Shown here piece after piece: positions 23,961-32,354 of a stretch of DNA of 39,568 nucleotides. Source of the DNA: JABDGC01 sp964466595. Its GTDB lineage: Bacteria > Pseudomonadota > Gammaproteobacteria > DSM-16500. Within the stretch, counting starts at the first letter, position 1. Every line of letters starts with the position of its first letter. The notes under the pieces are model-generated. The model was given only the letters and a program-made list of their open reading frames with translations. It had not been told where the DNA came from and searched no databases. Both the position numbers and the translations under genes were made by a program. The stretch covers positions 1 through 39,568 of the forward strand of contig CAYXNR010000017.1 of assembly GCA_964466595.1 (NCBI GenBank). Direction: 5' to 3'.

Positions 23961-25028
23961 ATGAGTACGACAAGAATGAAAGAACAGCTTCAGCCTCAAA
24001 TAGAGGAAAAAGATTCTCATTTAGACGACCATTATTATAACTCACTAAAGACTGATTTTCGTATTGATTTAGGCGAACTTGTTGTTGAGCCAAAAATCTA
24101 TGCGCCAACAGCTGCTGGTCTTCAAGTGATCGCTAAAAAATACAAAAAATTATATCATGTTGAAATTCAAGTTTTTGATTCAAGTCAACATACCTTAAAT
24201 GAAAAAGAGATTCGGGGCGATAATATTTTAGATCGATTTAAGTGCTTCCAAAACAATTTTGATTTTTCACAATTACAAAAGATAGATCGTTTAGGTATTA
24301 TCTTAGTTCATGGCCATCATCATGCTGTTCCTGTTTTTTTATCGCGAGAAGATAATCATATTTATATGATCATCTTTGATTCGACTTCCGGATCACGAAA
24401 AAAAGGCTATTGGAAAGTAGCTGGATTGTTTCCAGAATTTATATTTTTATTAAATAACGGTACTCGACAGTCTGATACCGGTTCCTGTTTTACTGATGCT
24501 ATGTATACCTTAAAGGATGCCTTAAATAATCAAAAAATTACTGGTTCCGTTTTATTACAGCAAGAGCAAGGTGGCCTTGAAGATTCGGCAGCAGAACCAG
24601 AAGTTTCCTCTTCTGAAGCGGAGCGTCGGTCTAAAATTCGGTTCTCGCAGCTTGTCAAGCCTAATAACTTCTCTCTATTTACACTTCCGACTTATTTACT
24701 TAAAACCAGTCAGCGCAGTGAATTTGTGATGGAATGTAATCCAGACATGAATGAGGTGGTACATTCTAGTAGTGGAACTACTCTAGAACAGCATCGCCAA
24801 CGTCATCGTATACGAGTGACTTTTTTGTCGAAGCAATTAGAAGGAAATGCCTGTACCTTTTTGCACAAGAAAGCCTTAGAGCATAAAGAAATGATTGACA
24901 ATCATAGGCGTGCTTCTCTTGCTGGCTCAGTAATTACTGATGAGCAGGAGCAACTGGGTATGATAAGTGAATTAATAGAAGATTATCTACCCTATGAAAG
25001 TATGCAATTGAAAAGCAATAAACCTTAG
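23961..25028 (+). CDS. Second clan CE-like cysteine enzyme, candidate effector
   Basis: This 355-aa protein is not a clear member of a named family by eye. It contains H120/H121 in VHGHHHAVPVF, D140 in MIIFDSTSG, and Q170 and C176 in RQSDTGSCFTDAM. The order, the Q-x5-C spacing and the His-to-Asp distance (19-20) match both the gene at 19028 and YopJ-type clan CE enzymes. The surrounding helix MYTLKDALN fits the one that follows the catalytic Cys in YopJ (CGIFSFALAKKL). The C-terminal ~150 residues are polar and carry an acidic, serine-rich stretch. There is no signal peptide or membrane helix. Protease or acetyltransferase activity and host delivery are inference. Confidence 0.65.
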   Translation: MSTTRMKEQLQPQIEEKDSHLDDHYYNSLKTDFRIDLGELVVEPKIYAPTAAGLQVIAKKYKKLYHVEIQVFDSSQHTLNEKEIRGDNILDRFKCFQNNFDFSQLQKIDRLGIILVHGHHHAVPVFLSREDNHIYMIIFDSTSGSRKKGYWKVAGLFPEFIFLLNNGTRQSDTGSCFTDAMYTLKDALNNQKITGSVLLQQEQGGLEDSAAEPEVSSSEAERRSKIRFSQLVKPNNFSLFTLPTYLLKTSQRSEFVMECNPDMNEVVHSSSGTTLEQHRQRHRIRVTFLSKQLEGNACTFLHKKALEHKEMIDNHRRASLAGSVITDEQEQLGMISELIEDYLPYESMQLKSNKP

Positions 25029-25062
25029 TTCTTTTCAGTTGTTTCTTTTGCTCTGTCCTCAA

Positions 25063-25284
25063 TCATTTTACCCGAGGAATTTCAGGATGGGGATGAGCAG
25101 GGTGGTTTTTCCAATATTTATTTTTTTGTTCCCAGCCTTCTTTTTTTCCATGAGTCCAACCCGGTGGGGTTTTATTCTGCATATTTAATCCGCGGGGATA
25201 ATCTTTTCCTTGTAAGCCCGGGGGATTGGCAAAGGCTGTTGCTGTGAAGACGATCATGAAAAGCACTGCATTGAAAAATTTCAT
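25063..25284 (-). CDS. Small secreted Pro/Gly/Lys-rich protein
   Basis: This 73-aa protein has a signal peptide (cleavage after TATAFA). The short, basic mature part contains PPGLQGKDYPRG, TPPGWTHGKKEGWE and a His/Pro tail. It is probably periplasmic. The PPGW-GKK pattern recurs in small proteins of many proteobacteria without known function. AGGAG precedes the ATG. Confidence 0.65.
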   Translation of the reverse strand: MKFFNAVLFMIVFTATAFANPPGLQGKDYPRGLNMQNKTPPGWTHGKKEGWEQKNKYWKNHPAHPHPEIPRVK

Positions 25285-25354
25285 AAGCTAGCTCCTATTT
25301 AAAAAAATCAAGCTATCTCCATTTTATACTAAGATCTGTTAACATTTCATCCCT

Positions 25355-25432
25355 ATCATCCAGAGCGCAGCCTTGTCATCCTGAGCGCAGCGAAGGATCT
25401 GAATTATCAATGAGATACAGATTCTTCGCAGC
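25355..25432. repeat. REP pair (GTCATCCTGAG family)
   Basis: ATCCAGAGCGCAGCC and then GTCATCCTGAGCGCAGCGAA face an inverse arm, AGATTCTTCGCAGCC, across a loop containing AATTATCAATGAGATAC. The right edge touches the stop codon of the argO-like gene (25433). Confidence 0.65.
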
Positions 25433-26047
25433 CTATAACACCAAACTAAGACCCTTCAATAAATAAAGCGCTATACCCCACATCATGAGAGCAGATACTT
25501 TATTGACTACTAAAGTAGCTCTTCCGCTTTCATCCCAAGTCTTCAGGCAATAGCCTGCTAAGGCAAGAATAATAAACCAGGAGAAGGAAACCAATAGACA
25601 GGCCACAGTAAAAGCCCATTTATCCTGACCGGCAAAATGCAAAGAATTAATCCCGATGACGCCAATGGTGTCGATTAAGGCATGGGGATTGAGTAGTGAG
25701 GCCGACAGCGCAAAAATAATTTGGTAACGGGGCGATAAGGGTTGAATTTCACTGGCAGGACGAAGCTCACTATTCCAGCTTAAGCAACCCATATATAAAA
25801 GAAAAATAATACCAATTATCAAAATAAGAGATTTTAACCACGGTAAGGCTAAAACAATTAAAGAAACGCCGAGCACAGAAGAAAGGATCAGAAAAGCATC
25901 GCAGCTAAAAGCAGTGAGGATGGAGGGCAGCGTGTGAAAGAAGTGCCGCTGTGTAGCGCCTTGATTAAATATAAAAATATTTTGCATTCCCAAGGGTAGG
26001 ATCAGGCCAACAGTAAGAAAGATGCCCTCTATAAAAGCATGCAACAT
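25433..26047 (-). CDS. argO: LysE-family amino acid exporter (ArgO-like)
   Basis: This 204-aa inner-membrane protein with about six hydrophobic helices exports basic amino acids (arginine, in ArgO). Features are GLILPLGMQNIFIFNQG near the start, CDAFLILSSVLGVS, and SLLNPHALIDTIGVIG, all typical of the ArgO/LysE family. It is divergently transcribed from an ArgP-like regulator, the classic arrangement in which ArgP activates argO. Lysine rather than arginine could be the main substrate. Confidence 0.9.
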   Translation of the reverse strand: MLHAFIEGIFLTVGLILPLGMQNIFIFNQGATQRHFFHTLPSILTAFSCDAFLILSSVLGVSLIVLALPWLKSLILIIGIIFLLYMGCLSWNSELRPASEIQPLSPRYQIIFALSASLLNPHALIDTIGVIGINSLHFAGQDKWAFTVACLLVSFSWFIILALAGYCLKTWDESGRATLVVNKVSALMMWGIALYLLKGLSLVL

Positions 26048-26152
26048 AAGAACCTCGTTTTAAGAAGACTCTAGTCTAAGCTAGCTTGCGTGATTAGTAT
26101 AATTAATAATTTTAATGTATAATTAATATATCTAATGATATAAGACAGTCGA
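26048..26152. promoter_or_regulatory. argO-argP divergent control region
   Basis: This 105-bp AT-rich region lies between the divergent genes and holds TAATGTATAATTAATATATC with T-n11-A type half sites. Binding of ArgP here to activate argO is expected from the conserved pairing. No exact site can be assigned by eye. Confidence 0.5.
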
Positions 26153-27043
26153 ATGTTAGATTATTCAGCAATAGCTGCCCTAGCCGCAGTGATTGAAACA
26201 CAAAGTTTTCAAGCGGCGGCCGAAAAATTATTCATTACGCAATCCGCCGTATCGCAACGAATTAAATCCTTAGAAAATAATTATGGTGAACCCCTCCTGG
26301 TGCGAACGCAGCCTTATCGCTGCACAAACTTGGGTCAAATTCTATTGAAGCATTTTAAACGCATTGTTTTAATGGAAAATGCAGTAAATGAAGAATTAGA
26401 TATAGAAACTCATCAACAGCAGGTATCAATTGCAATCAGTCGAGACAGCTTAGAAACCTGGTTTATGCAGGTCATTCATCGCTTAAAAAAAATCATGCCG
26501 CTCAGCTTGGAAATTATTGCCGATGATCAAGATGTCACTTTCAAATATTTCCAAAACGGCTTGGTTTCGGCCTGCGCTTCCACAGAGGCAAAAAGTTTAG
26601 CAGGCTGTCAGGTAGATTTTTTAGGTTATTTTGATTATGTCTTAGTCGCTTCTCCAGAATTCAAAAAACGCTATTTTAAAAATGAAAAAGATTATCGCGG
26701 TAATTTTTTAAAAGCTCCGGCTATTATTTTCGATAATAAAGATAAGTTGCACGCGCATTATCTGAAAGATTTTTTTCATTTAAATGATTTTCCCTTTCCT
26801 TATCACACCATTCCTTCAGTGGCAGGTTTTCGGCAATTTGCACTGAAGGGCTATGCTTATGCCTTAATTCCAGAGATGGATATTCTTGTAGAATTGAAAC
26901 AGCAGAAATTAGTAAAACTGTATCCTCATAAAACCTGGCAAATGCCGGTGTATTGGCATCATTGGGCGATAGAAACGCAAACCTATAAAAAATTAAATAA
27001 GGTAGTTGTCAGTGTAGGAAAAAATATCCTGCGACAGCCATAA
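26153..27043 (+). CDS. argP: LysR-family regulator ArgP (IciA)
   Basis: This 296-aa LysR regulator has the same length as E. coli ArgP. The N-terminal HTH (ALAAVIETQSFQAAAEKLF then ITQSAVSQRIKSLENNYG) and PLLVRTQPYRCT align closely with ArgP. The effector domain keeps LKAPAIIFDNKDKLH and a late PVYWHHWAIE. ArgP senses arginine and lysine and controls argO. It starts 105 bases from the divergent argO-like gene, which supports the assignment. Confidence 0.92.
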   Translation: MLDYSAIAALAAVIETQSFQAAAEKLFITQSAVSQRIKSLENNYGEPLLVRTQPYRCTNLGQILLKHFKRIVLMENAVNEELDIETHQQQVSIAISRDSLETWFMQVIHRLKKIMPLSLEIIADDQDVTFKYFQNGLVSACASTEAKSLAGCQVDFLGYFDYVLVASPEFKKRYFKNEKDYRGNFLKAPAIIFDNKDKLHAHYLKDFFHLNDFPFPYHTIPSVAGFRQFALKGYAYALIPEMDILVELKQQKLVKLYPHKTWQMPVYWHHWAIETQTYKKLNKVVVSVGKNILRQP

Positions 27044-27052
27044 AAGCACAAT

Positions 27053-27277
27053 TTATTTTCTTTTGCTAAAAAAAAGTAAAACCACACCAGAAGCCACTGC
27101 CAATCCCCCTAATAAAGGAGGAAAATACACGGTCTTGTCTGTTTTAGCTGTCACTTGAAGATCGCCAATTTGAGCTATTTTTTCAGGCGTCGAATAGGTG
27201 AAATAGCCATGATAACCCACAATAACAATACCCGCTAAAATAAGCGCAATTCCTAAGATTTTCATTAATGATTGCAT
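27053..27277 (-). CDS. Small two-helix membrane protein
   Basis: This 74-aa protein has two transmembrane helices (about 5-25 and 52-70) around a short loop with EKIAQIGDLQVTAKTDKTVYFPPLLGG. This pattern is common in short conserved inner-membrane proteins of unknown function (DUF3185-like, from memory). AGGAG is well placed before the ATG. Confidence 0.7.
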   Translation of the reverse strand: MQSLMKILGIALILAGIVIVGYHGYFTYSTPEKIAQIGDLQVTAKTDKTVYFPPLLGGLAVASGVVLLFFSKRK

Positions 27278-27416
27278 TGGTTTCTCCTCTTACTTAAACT
27301 CAAAATACCTTCTATTTTAATATCTTAGCCTAATTTTATTTAATTGGATAGGAGGCTACACCTGAAGCCTCTATTTCAGTATAATAAGTCAAATTATTAT
27401 AACGACATGGATTAAT

Positions 27417-28763
27417 ATGAGGCAGCACCTGAACATAGAACCATCAACCATTGCGTTGCCTCCCGAAGCGCGCGCAGTAAAAGCATCTTTCAGTAAAGCC
27501 AGTGTATTTGCATGGCTGATTTGTCTTCTCGGTGCTTTATTTTATTGTTACGAATATCTCTTGCGAACCATGCCTGGTCTAATGGGGCCTGAATTACGTC
27601 AAGCCTTTCAACTCGATTCTACGGCTTTTGGTAATTTAATTGGTTTCTATTATTACGCCTATACGCCCATGCAATGTCCTGTAGGTATTTTAATAGACCA
27701 CTATGGCCCGCGACGTTTGCTCATCGGCGCTTCTCTTATTTGTGCTTTGGGTTCCTATCTTTTTGCGATCAAAATGAGTTTAGGCGTTTCTCAATTAGGA
27801 CGCTTTTTAGTAGGCTTCGGTTCAGCCTTTGCTTTTGTGGGTTTTTTAAAACTGGCTACGCTCTGGTTGCATCCTAAACGTTTTGCTTTAATTTCAGGGT
27901 TTATCATGACGCTCTGCATGCTCGGTGTGACGCAGGGAAATGAATTGGTTGCCTTTCTCTTGACTCAGCACGGCTGGAAAGAAATCTCTTTATTCTTTTC
28001 CGGCTTGGGATTGGTGATTGCCCTTGTCATTGCGCTTGTCATCCCCAAAAAGAAAGATGACTTTCTCTATCTGAATCAAGAAACAGCAGCAAAAGATTTA
28101 AAAACCTTATGTATAGAGCTTCTGAAATTAGCTAAAAAACCGATTATATGGGCAAATGGTTTGGTCGGTTGTTTATTGTTTCTCTCCTTATCGGGATTTG
28201 CTGAAGCCTGGGGAGTGTCTTATTTTGAACAAGGTCGTGGCTATTCTAAAGAAGTCGCTGTTCATTTAAATAATTATATTTTTTGGGGCTGGGCCTGTGG
28301 CGGACCATTTATGGGTTGGCTTTCAGAAAAAATAGCCAGACGTCGCTTACCGCTGATGTTTGGAGCTCTAGGCACAGCCTTGTCCTTTGCAGCTGTTCTC
28401 TATTTACCAGAAACCTTGCCCCTAGGCCTTTTGAAGCTCTTATTATTCCTGGTCGGTGTTTTTTCCTCTTGCCAAATTTTGGTTTTTCCTATCGCGCGCG
28501 AACTCACCTCTCCAGTCTTGGCAGCTTCGGCCTTAGCCTTTACGAATATGCTCGTTATGATGGGCGGTGTTATTTTGCAGCCGGGTATTGGCTATTTGCT
28601 GAAATTACGATGGTCAGGCCAGATATTCAATCATGTCCCTCTCTATGGCCAAGAAACCTATCGTGGTGCCTTATTGATCATTGTCTTTGCTGCCTTCCTA
28701 GCAGCTGCCTTGGTGTTCGCTATGCGCGAAACCTATCAACAGTCAGAAACCAATCTAGAGTGA
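27417..28763 (+). CDS. MFS transporter
   Basis: This 448-aa protein has about 12 hydrophobic segments and an N-terminal cytoplasmic stretch. The MFS loop 2-3 motif is present as GILIDHYGPRRLL, followed by SLICALGSYLFAI. TM1 has the aromatic/Arg phrase CYEYLLRTMPG seen in many Legionellales MFS carriers. The substrate is unknown. The Pht family of phagosomal amino acid transporters is one possibility but has no special support. The stop codon is part of a hairpin shared with the convergent gene. Confidence 0.85.
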   Translation: MRQHLNIEPSTIALPPEARAVKASFSKASVFAWLICLLGALFYCYEYLLRTMPGLMGPELRQAFQLDSTAFGNLIGFYYYAYTPMQCPVGILIDHYGPRRLLIGASLICALGSYLFAIKMSLGVSQLGRFLVGFGSAFAFVGFLKLATLWLHPKRFALISGFIMTLCMLGVTQGNELVAFLLTQHGWKEISLFFSGLGLVIALVIALVIPKKKDDFLYLNQETAAKDLKTLCIELLKLAKKPIIWANGLVGCLLFLSLSGFAEAWGVSYFEQGRGYSKEVAVHLNNYIFWGWACGGPFMGWLSEKIARRRLPLMFGALGTALSFAAVLYLPETLPLGLLKLLLFLVGVFSSCQILVFPIARELTSPVLAASALAFTNMLVMMGGVILQPGIGYLLKLRWSGQIFNHVPLYGQETYRGALLIIVFAAFLAAALVFAMRETYQQSETNLE

Positions 28764-28792
28764 GAGCGTACAGGCAAAGACCTGTAGCTCTC
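28762..28792. terminator. Bidirectional hairpin between convergent genes
   Basis: GAGAGC-g-TACAGG (28762-28774) pairs with CCTGTA-GCTCTC (28781-28792) across a six-base loop. It begins inside the MFS stop codon and ends 12 bases before the end of the convergent NTF2-like gene. T-runs are weak, so it acts more likely as an mRNA 3' stabiliser or factor-dependent terminator. Confidence 0.5.
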
Positions 28793-28803
28793 TCTCGGTC
28801 TGC

Positions 28804-29262
28804 CTAGGGTTTCACAGAGGAATGATGTGAAACGATCAGCCATTGGCTATTATATTTCTCATACACAAAGGTGAAGCGTGATAAAAGCTTTTTTGGCTTA
28901 CCCGCGTTCAGGAAAGAGAATGAATAGAAGCCGGCATTAACAGCCACAAAATCACCATAAAAACGGGTGATTAAGCGCTGGGTTTCACATTTGATATTTT
29001 TGTAACTGGTCAATTGAGTAAAATAGGCATTCAAGCCCTGGTGTTTATTGATTAAAATATCAGAAGAAAGTGTAGGTAATAAAATAGCATCGGGAGCATA
29101 ATATTGTACCATTTCTTCTGCCTTCCCTTTTGCTTTTTCGATAGAAGAGCACCAATTGTAATAGGCTTGTTGCACTTCTTTTTCTGAAGAAGCCTCAGCT
29201 AGCGCAAGGTTGCTAAAAACAAGGGTCAAAAAGAGCAGTGAAATTACTTTGATTCCAGTCAT
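28804..29262 (-). CDS. Secreted NTF2-like (SnoaL/CaMKII-AD type) protein
   Basis: This 152-aa protein has a signal peptide (cleavage after NLALA). The mature part has the cone-shaped NTF2-like pattern: an N-terminal helix pair (EVQQAYYNWCSSIEKAKG), YYAPDAILLPTLS, then strands ending RFTFVYEKYNSQWLIVSHHSS. This matches the family related to the calcium/calmodulin-dependent kinase II association domain. It is probably periplasmic, with unknown ligand. Confidence 0.8.
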   Translation of the reverse strand: MTGIKVISLLFLTLVFSNLALAEASSEKEVQQAYYNWCSSIEKAKGKAEEMVQYYAPDAILLPTLSSDILINKHQGLNAYFTQLTSYKNIKCETQRLITRFYGDFVAVNAGFYSFSFLNAGKPKKLLSRFTFVYEKYNSQWLIVSHHSSVKP

Positions 29263-29334
29263 GAGTTATTTCTTCCTGTATGATTATTACACTTAGACAG
29301 TTTAACATAGCAGCTAATCACAGCCTAATAAGGC

Positions 29335-30300
29335 TTAATCCAAGTTTGTGCGGATTACATTTTTTGCGAGTTTGTTTTTCATCTGCTTCGCATCTTTGAC
29401 TGCTACTAAAAGCGTATAAGCGCCTTTTTTATTCGGGAGCGTATTATCAGAATGATACTCTGGGTTTAAACTATGTAGCGTATCGAGATCAGCTCCTGTC
29501 ATTTTAGCAATTTTCGCTAAACTAACCGGTTTATTCATTTCTAATTGAATAAAATAAGGTTTGTTGCCAATAGGCGGCAATTTTATACCATATTTCCTAG
29601 GGTTTTTAATAATTTCAGCCATGGCTAGTAAGCGTGGTAAATAAATCTTGGTTTCAGCAGGTAGATTTAATTTCCAAAAGTTGTTGCTGCCTGCATAGCG
29701 AGTAGCTGATTTTATTTTTTGTTGCCCGCAATTATAAGCGCTAATCGCTAAATCCCAGTTACCATGAAAGTCATCATGTAAGTCTTTTAAATAAGCTAAG
29801 GCCGCTTCTGTAGAAGAAATCACACTGCGTCGTCCATCATAAGGCGCTTTGATTTTAATGCCGAGTTGTAGGGCCGTACTAGGCATGAGTTGCCAAAGAC
29901 CAGCAGCGCCTCTTCTTGATTGATCGTTTGGATTAAACTCACTTTCAATAGCTGGAATCAGCGCTATTTCAGAAGGCAGATGACGAGCCTGTGTTTTTTG
30001 ATGAATGAAGTAGATATAAGGCGCGGCTGATTGTAGAACCTCATATAGTTTTTTCTTATCAGCTAATAAATGACGAATTTGAGCCTGCACACGAGGCGAC
30101 TGAACCTCGTGATCCAATGTTAGTTTAGAGCCGATGTTACTCCAAATGGATTCGGCAGGCTGAAGAATAAAATCATCGCAAAGCTTAGGATGATTGCATA
30201 AAGGGGTATCTTCAACGTGAAAACCATATAGAGATAACAACAAGCTGATACTTAATAAAACGAAGATTAAGTACTTCGAATGTATAGTTAATATACGCAT
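29335..30300 (-). CDS. mltD: Membrane-bound lytic transglycosylase, MltD-like
   Basis: This 321-aa protein has an N-terminal hydrophobic anchor (about 9-27). The SLT domain has the catalytic glutamate E119 in IPAIESEFNP, followed by GAAGLWQLMPSTALQLG, AYNCGQQKI and the ETKIYLPRLLAMAEII tail typical of MltD. The C-terminal ~60 residues look like one diverged LysM-type unit (MTGADLDTLHSLNPEY). MltD cuts peptidoglycan glycan strands to give anhydro-muropeptides. It is shorter than E. coli MltD (about 450 aa) because it has fewer LysM repeats. Confidence 0.88.
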   Translation of the reverse strand: MRILTIHSKYLIFVLLSISLLLSLYGFHVEDTPLCNHPKLCDDFILQPAESIWSNIGSKLTLDHEVQSPRVQAQIRHLLADKKKLYEVLQSAAPYIYFIHQKTQARHLPSEIALIPAIESEFNPNDQSRRGAAGLWQLMPSTALQLGIKIKAPYDGRRSVISSTEAALAYLKDLHDDFHGNWDLAISAYNCGQQKIKSATRYAGSNNFWKLNLPAETKIYLPRLLAMAEIIKNPRKYGIKLPPIGNKPYFIQLEMNKPVSLAKIAKMTGADLDTLHSLNPEYHSDNTLPNKKGAYTLLVAVKDAKQMKNKLAKNVIRTNLD

Positions 30301-30403
30301 AGGTTAAAATAGTACTGAAAAACGGCTCAAAAAACAATGAATTTATGTGTGCATGTTTTCAATAGCTTAGAATAATAAAGAGTATTTGCTTAACCCCTTA
30401 CTC

Positions 30404-30482
30404 TGTCATGCCAGCACGCTTTTAGCTGGAATCCAGGCTTTTAAATACCCTGGATTCCGGCTTAAAGCATGCCGGAATGACA
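30404..30482. repeat. REP/BIME-like inverted repeat (GTCATGCCAGC family)
   Basis: TGTCATGCCAGCACGCTTTT with GCTGGAATCCAGG faces CCTGGATTCCGGC and GCATGCCGGAATGACA across a short AT loop. It is a second repeat family, distinct from the GTCATCCTGAG one. It lies in the 300-bp gap between mltD and the glutamate-synthase-like gene. Nothing else was recognised in that gap. Confidence 0.7.
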
Positions 30483-30600
30483 ACTTCTCCAGATTAACCG
30501 AATACTTACAATAAAGATTAGCACTGCGGAATGATAGCTATATTCTAATGCAAATAAATTGTTTAAGATAAAAAACGGAGATCTCAAAAAAGGATTGCAC

Positions 30601-32073
30601 ATGCAGGAAGCTATTCATCTTAGGTATTGGAATCATCCGGGTATGATTGTTATTTTATCCTCTTTATTTTTACTGCTTCTCTGGGACTTACTTCAAAAAG
30701 AGAGCAGCATTTTACGAACCTATCCGCTGATTGCTTATTTTCGTTTTATAGCAGAAGATTTAGGCGTTTATTTCAGGCAATTTTTTTATTCGAATGATCG
30801 TGAAGAACTCCCTTTTAACCGTGCTGAGCGAACCTGGGTTTATGAGGCTTCCAAAAACCTTGATACAACCATAGGTTTTGGTTCGACGCGTGATAGCAAG
30901 CCTCTTGGTTCAATCTATTTTGTCGATGCACCCTTTCCTTTATTAGAAAGAAAAATAATAAGGGCTCGACCTCTGACCTTTGGTCCCTATTGTCGCTTTC
31001 CCTACACGACTTCTTCCTTAATTAATATTTCGGCGATGAGTTATGGTGCTATTTCTAAGAATGCTATCCTTGCTTTATCGAAGGGTGCTAAGAAAGCCGG
31101 TTGTTGGTTAAACACAGGGGAAGGAGGACTCTCACCCTATCATTTGGAAGGAGGCTGTGATTTAGTTGCCCAAATTGGAACGGCTAAATATGGCTATCGT
31201 GATGAAGAGGGAAATTTATCAGAGCAACTCTTGCAAGAAGCAGCTGCGTTTGAGCAGGTCAAAATGTTTGAAATAAAATTAAGTCAAGGCGCAAAACCCG
31301 GTGTCGGCGGTCTCTTGCCTGGGGTTAAAGTCACGCCTGAAATTGCAAGAATAAGGCACATTTTACCCTACCATGATTCCATCAGCCCCAATCGCTTTCC
31401 TGAAATTTCAAATGCTGTTGAATTACTGGATTTTATTAATCAGGTGCGAGAGGTCACGGGCAAGCCCACAGGCTTCAAAGTAGCTCTGGGCAATTACAGC
31501 TGGCTACATACGCTTTGTTCAGAAATAAACAAACGCGGAGAAAAATATGCGCCAGATTTTATTACCTTGGATGGTTCAGAAGGCGGCACCGGTGCTGCGC
31601 AAATGAGTTTAGCAGATTATATGGGCTTACCCATTGCCGAAAGTCTGCCGATTTTAATTGATATTTTAATAAAATATAAATTACGGAAACGCATTATCGT
31701 CATTGCTTCCGGCAAATTGATTACACCAGCTATGATCACCTGGGCTTTTTGTATGGGTGCTGATTTTGTTAATTCTGCGCGTGGATTTATGTTTGCCCTG
31801 GGCTGTATTCAAGCTCTACAGTGTCATAAAAATTCCTGTCCAACAGGAGTAACGACACATAGCCCCTGGTTAGAGCGTGGACTCGATCCGACTAATAAAG
31901 CCGAGCGCGTGTATCATTACGTTAAAAACCTCGAGCAAGAGCTGAGTCTCATTTGCCACTCTTGTGGTGTGCAGGAACCTCGGGAATTAACACGTCATCA
32001 TGCGCGTATTGTTACTGAACATGGCACCTCAGTCTCTTTAGCGGAGTTGTATCCTGAGGAAAGAATTGAATAA
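30601..32073 (+). CDS. FMN-binding glutamate synthase-family protein, membrane-anchored
   Basis: This 490-aa stand-alone Glu_synthase (GltB-central/FMN) domain protein has SAMSYGAISKNAILALSKGA, NTGEGGLSPYHLEGG, KPGVGGLLPGVKVT, LDGSEGGTGAA and a [3Fe-4S]-type C-x5-C-x4-C motif (CIQALQCHKNSC) before PTGVTTHSP. The N-terminus has a hydrophobic helix (about 15-30) that could anchor it to the membrane. It lacks the amidotransferase domain of GltB, so it does not by itself use glutamine. The true reaction of this single-domain group is not settled. The ATG at 30601 is used (AAGGA upstream) rather than a TTG at 30559. Confidence 0.85.
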   Translation: MQEAIHLRYWNHPGMIVILSSLFLLLLWDLLQKESSILRTYPLIAYFRFIAEDLGVYFRQFFYSNDREELPFNRAERTWVYEASKNLDTTIGFGSTRDSKPLGSIYFVDAPFPLLERKIIRARPLTFGPYCRFPYTTSSLINISAMSYGAISKNAILALSKGAKKAGCWLNTGEGGLSPYHLEGGCDLVAQIGTAKYGYRDEEGNLSEQLLQEAAAFEQVKMFEIKLSQGAKPGVGGLLPGVKVTPEIARIRHILPYHDSISPNRFPEISNAVELLDFINQVREVTGKPTGFKVALGNYSWLHTLCSEINKRGEKYAPDFITLDGSEGGTGAAQMSLADYMGLPIAESLPILIDILIKYKLRKRIIVIASGKLITPAMITWAFCMGADFVNSARGFMFALGCIQALQCHKNSCPTGVTTHSPWLERGLDPTNKAERVYHYVKNLEQELSLICHSCGVQEPRELTRHHARIVTEHGTSVSLAELYPEERIE

Positions 32074-32088
32074 CTTCACCTTAAGCGT

Positions 32089-32225
32089 CTCTATACGGTA
32101 CAAAAATTAAATGCGCTCCCGCTTGTCATCCTGAGCGCAGCGAAGGATCTGATCAATGAGAGACAGATTCTTCGCTGCGCTCAGAATGACTGAGTATAAG
32201 CTCAGAATGACTGAGTATAATATAA
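32089..32225. mobile_element. MITE copy with tandem tail repeat
   Basis: CTCTATACGGTACAAAAATT begins a left end like that of the 23575 element. GTCATCCTGAGCGCAGCGAA and its inverse (TTCGCTGCGCTCAGAATGAC) follow. The right end is lost and replaced by two tandem copies of a ~20-bp unit (GCTCAGAATGACTGAGTATA, 32179-32220). It fills most of the 280-bp gap between the two neighbouring genes. Confidence 0.65.
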
Positions 32226-32354
32226 GTGCAATATTTAAATATTTGCCTTTATTTTTATCTAAAAATCTATCAAATCCGCTCAATTAGGAATATAATATAA
32301 CTAGGCTTTGAATAAAAAATAAAAATGTGCGCAGATTCAAAAGCGGAGGCAACG

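Noticed and set aside
30404..30482. CRISPR or rho-independent terminator
   Set aside because: It is a single imperfect long palindrome with no spacers and no T-run, and a half copy occurs at serA, so it is a REP-type repeat.
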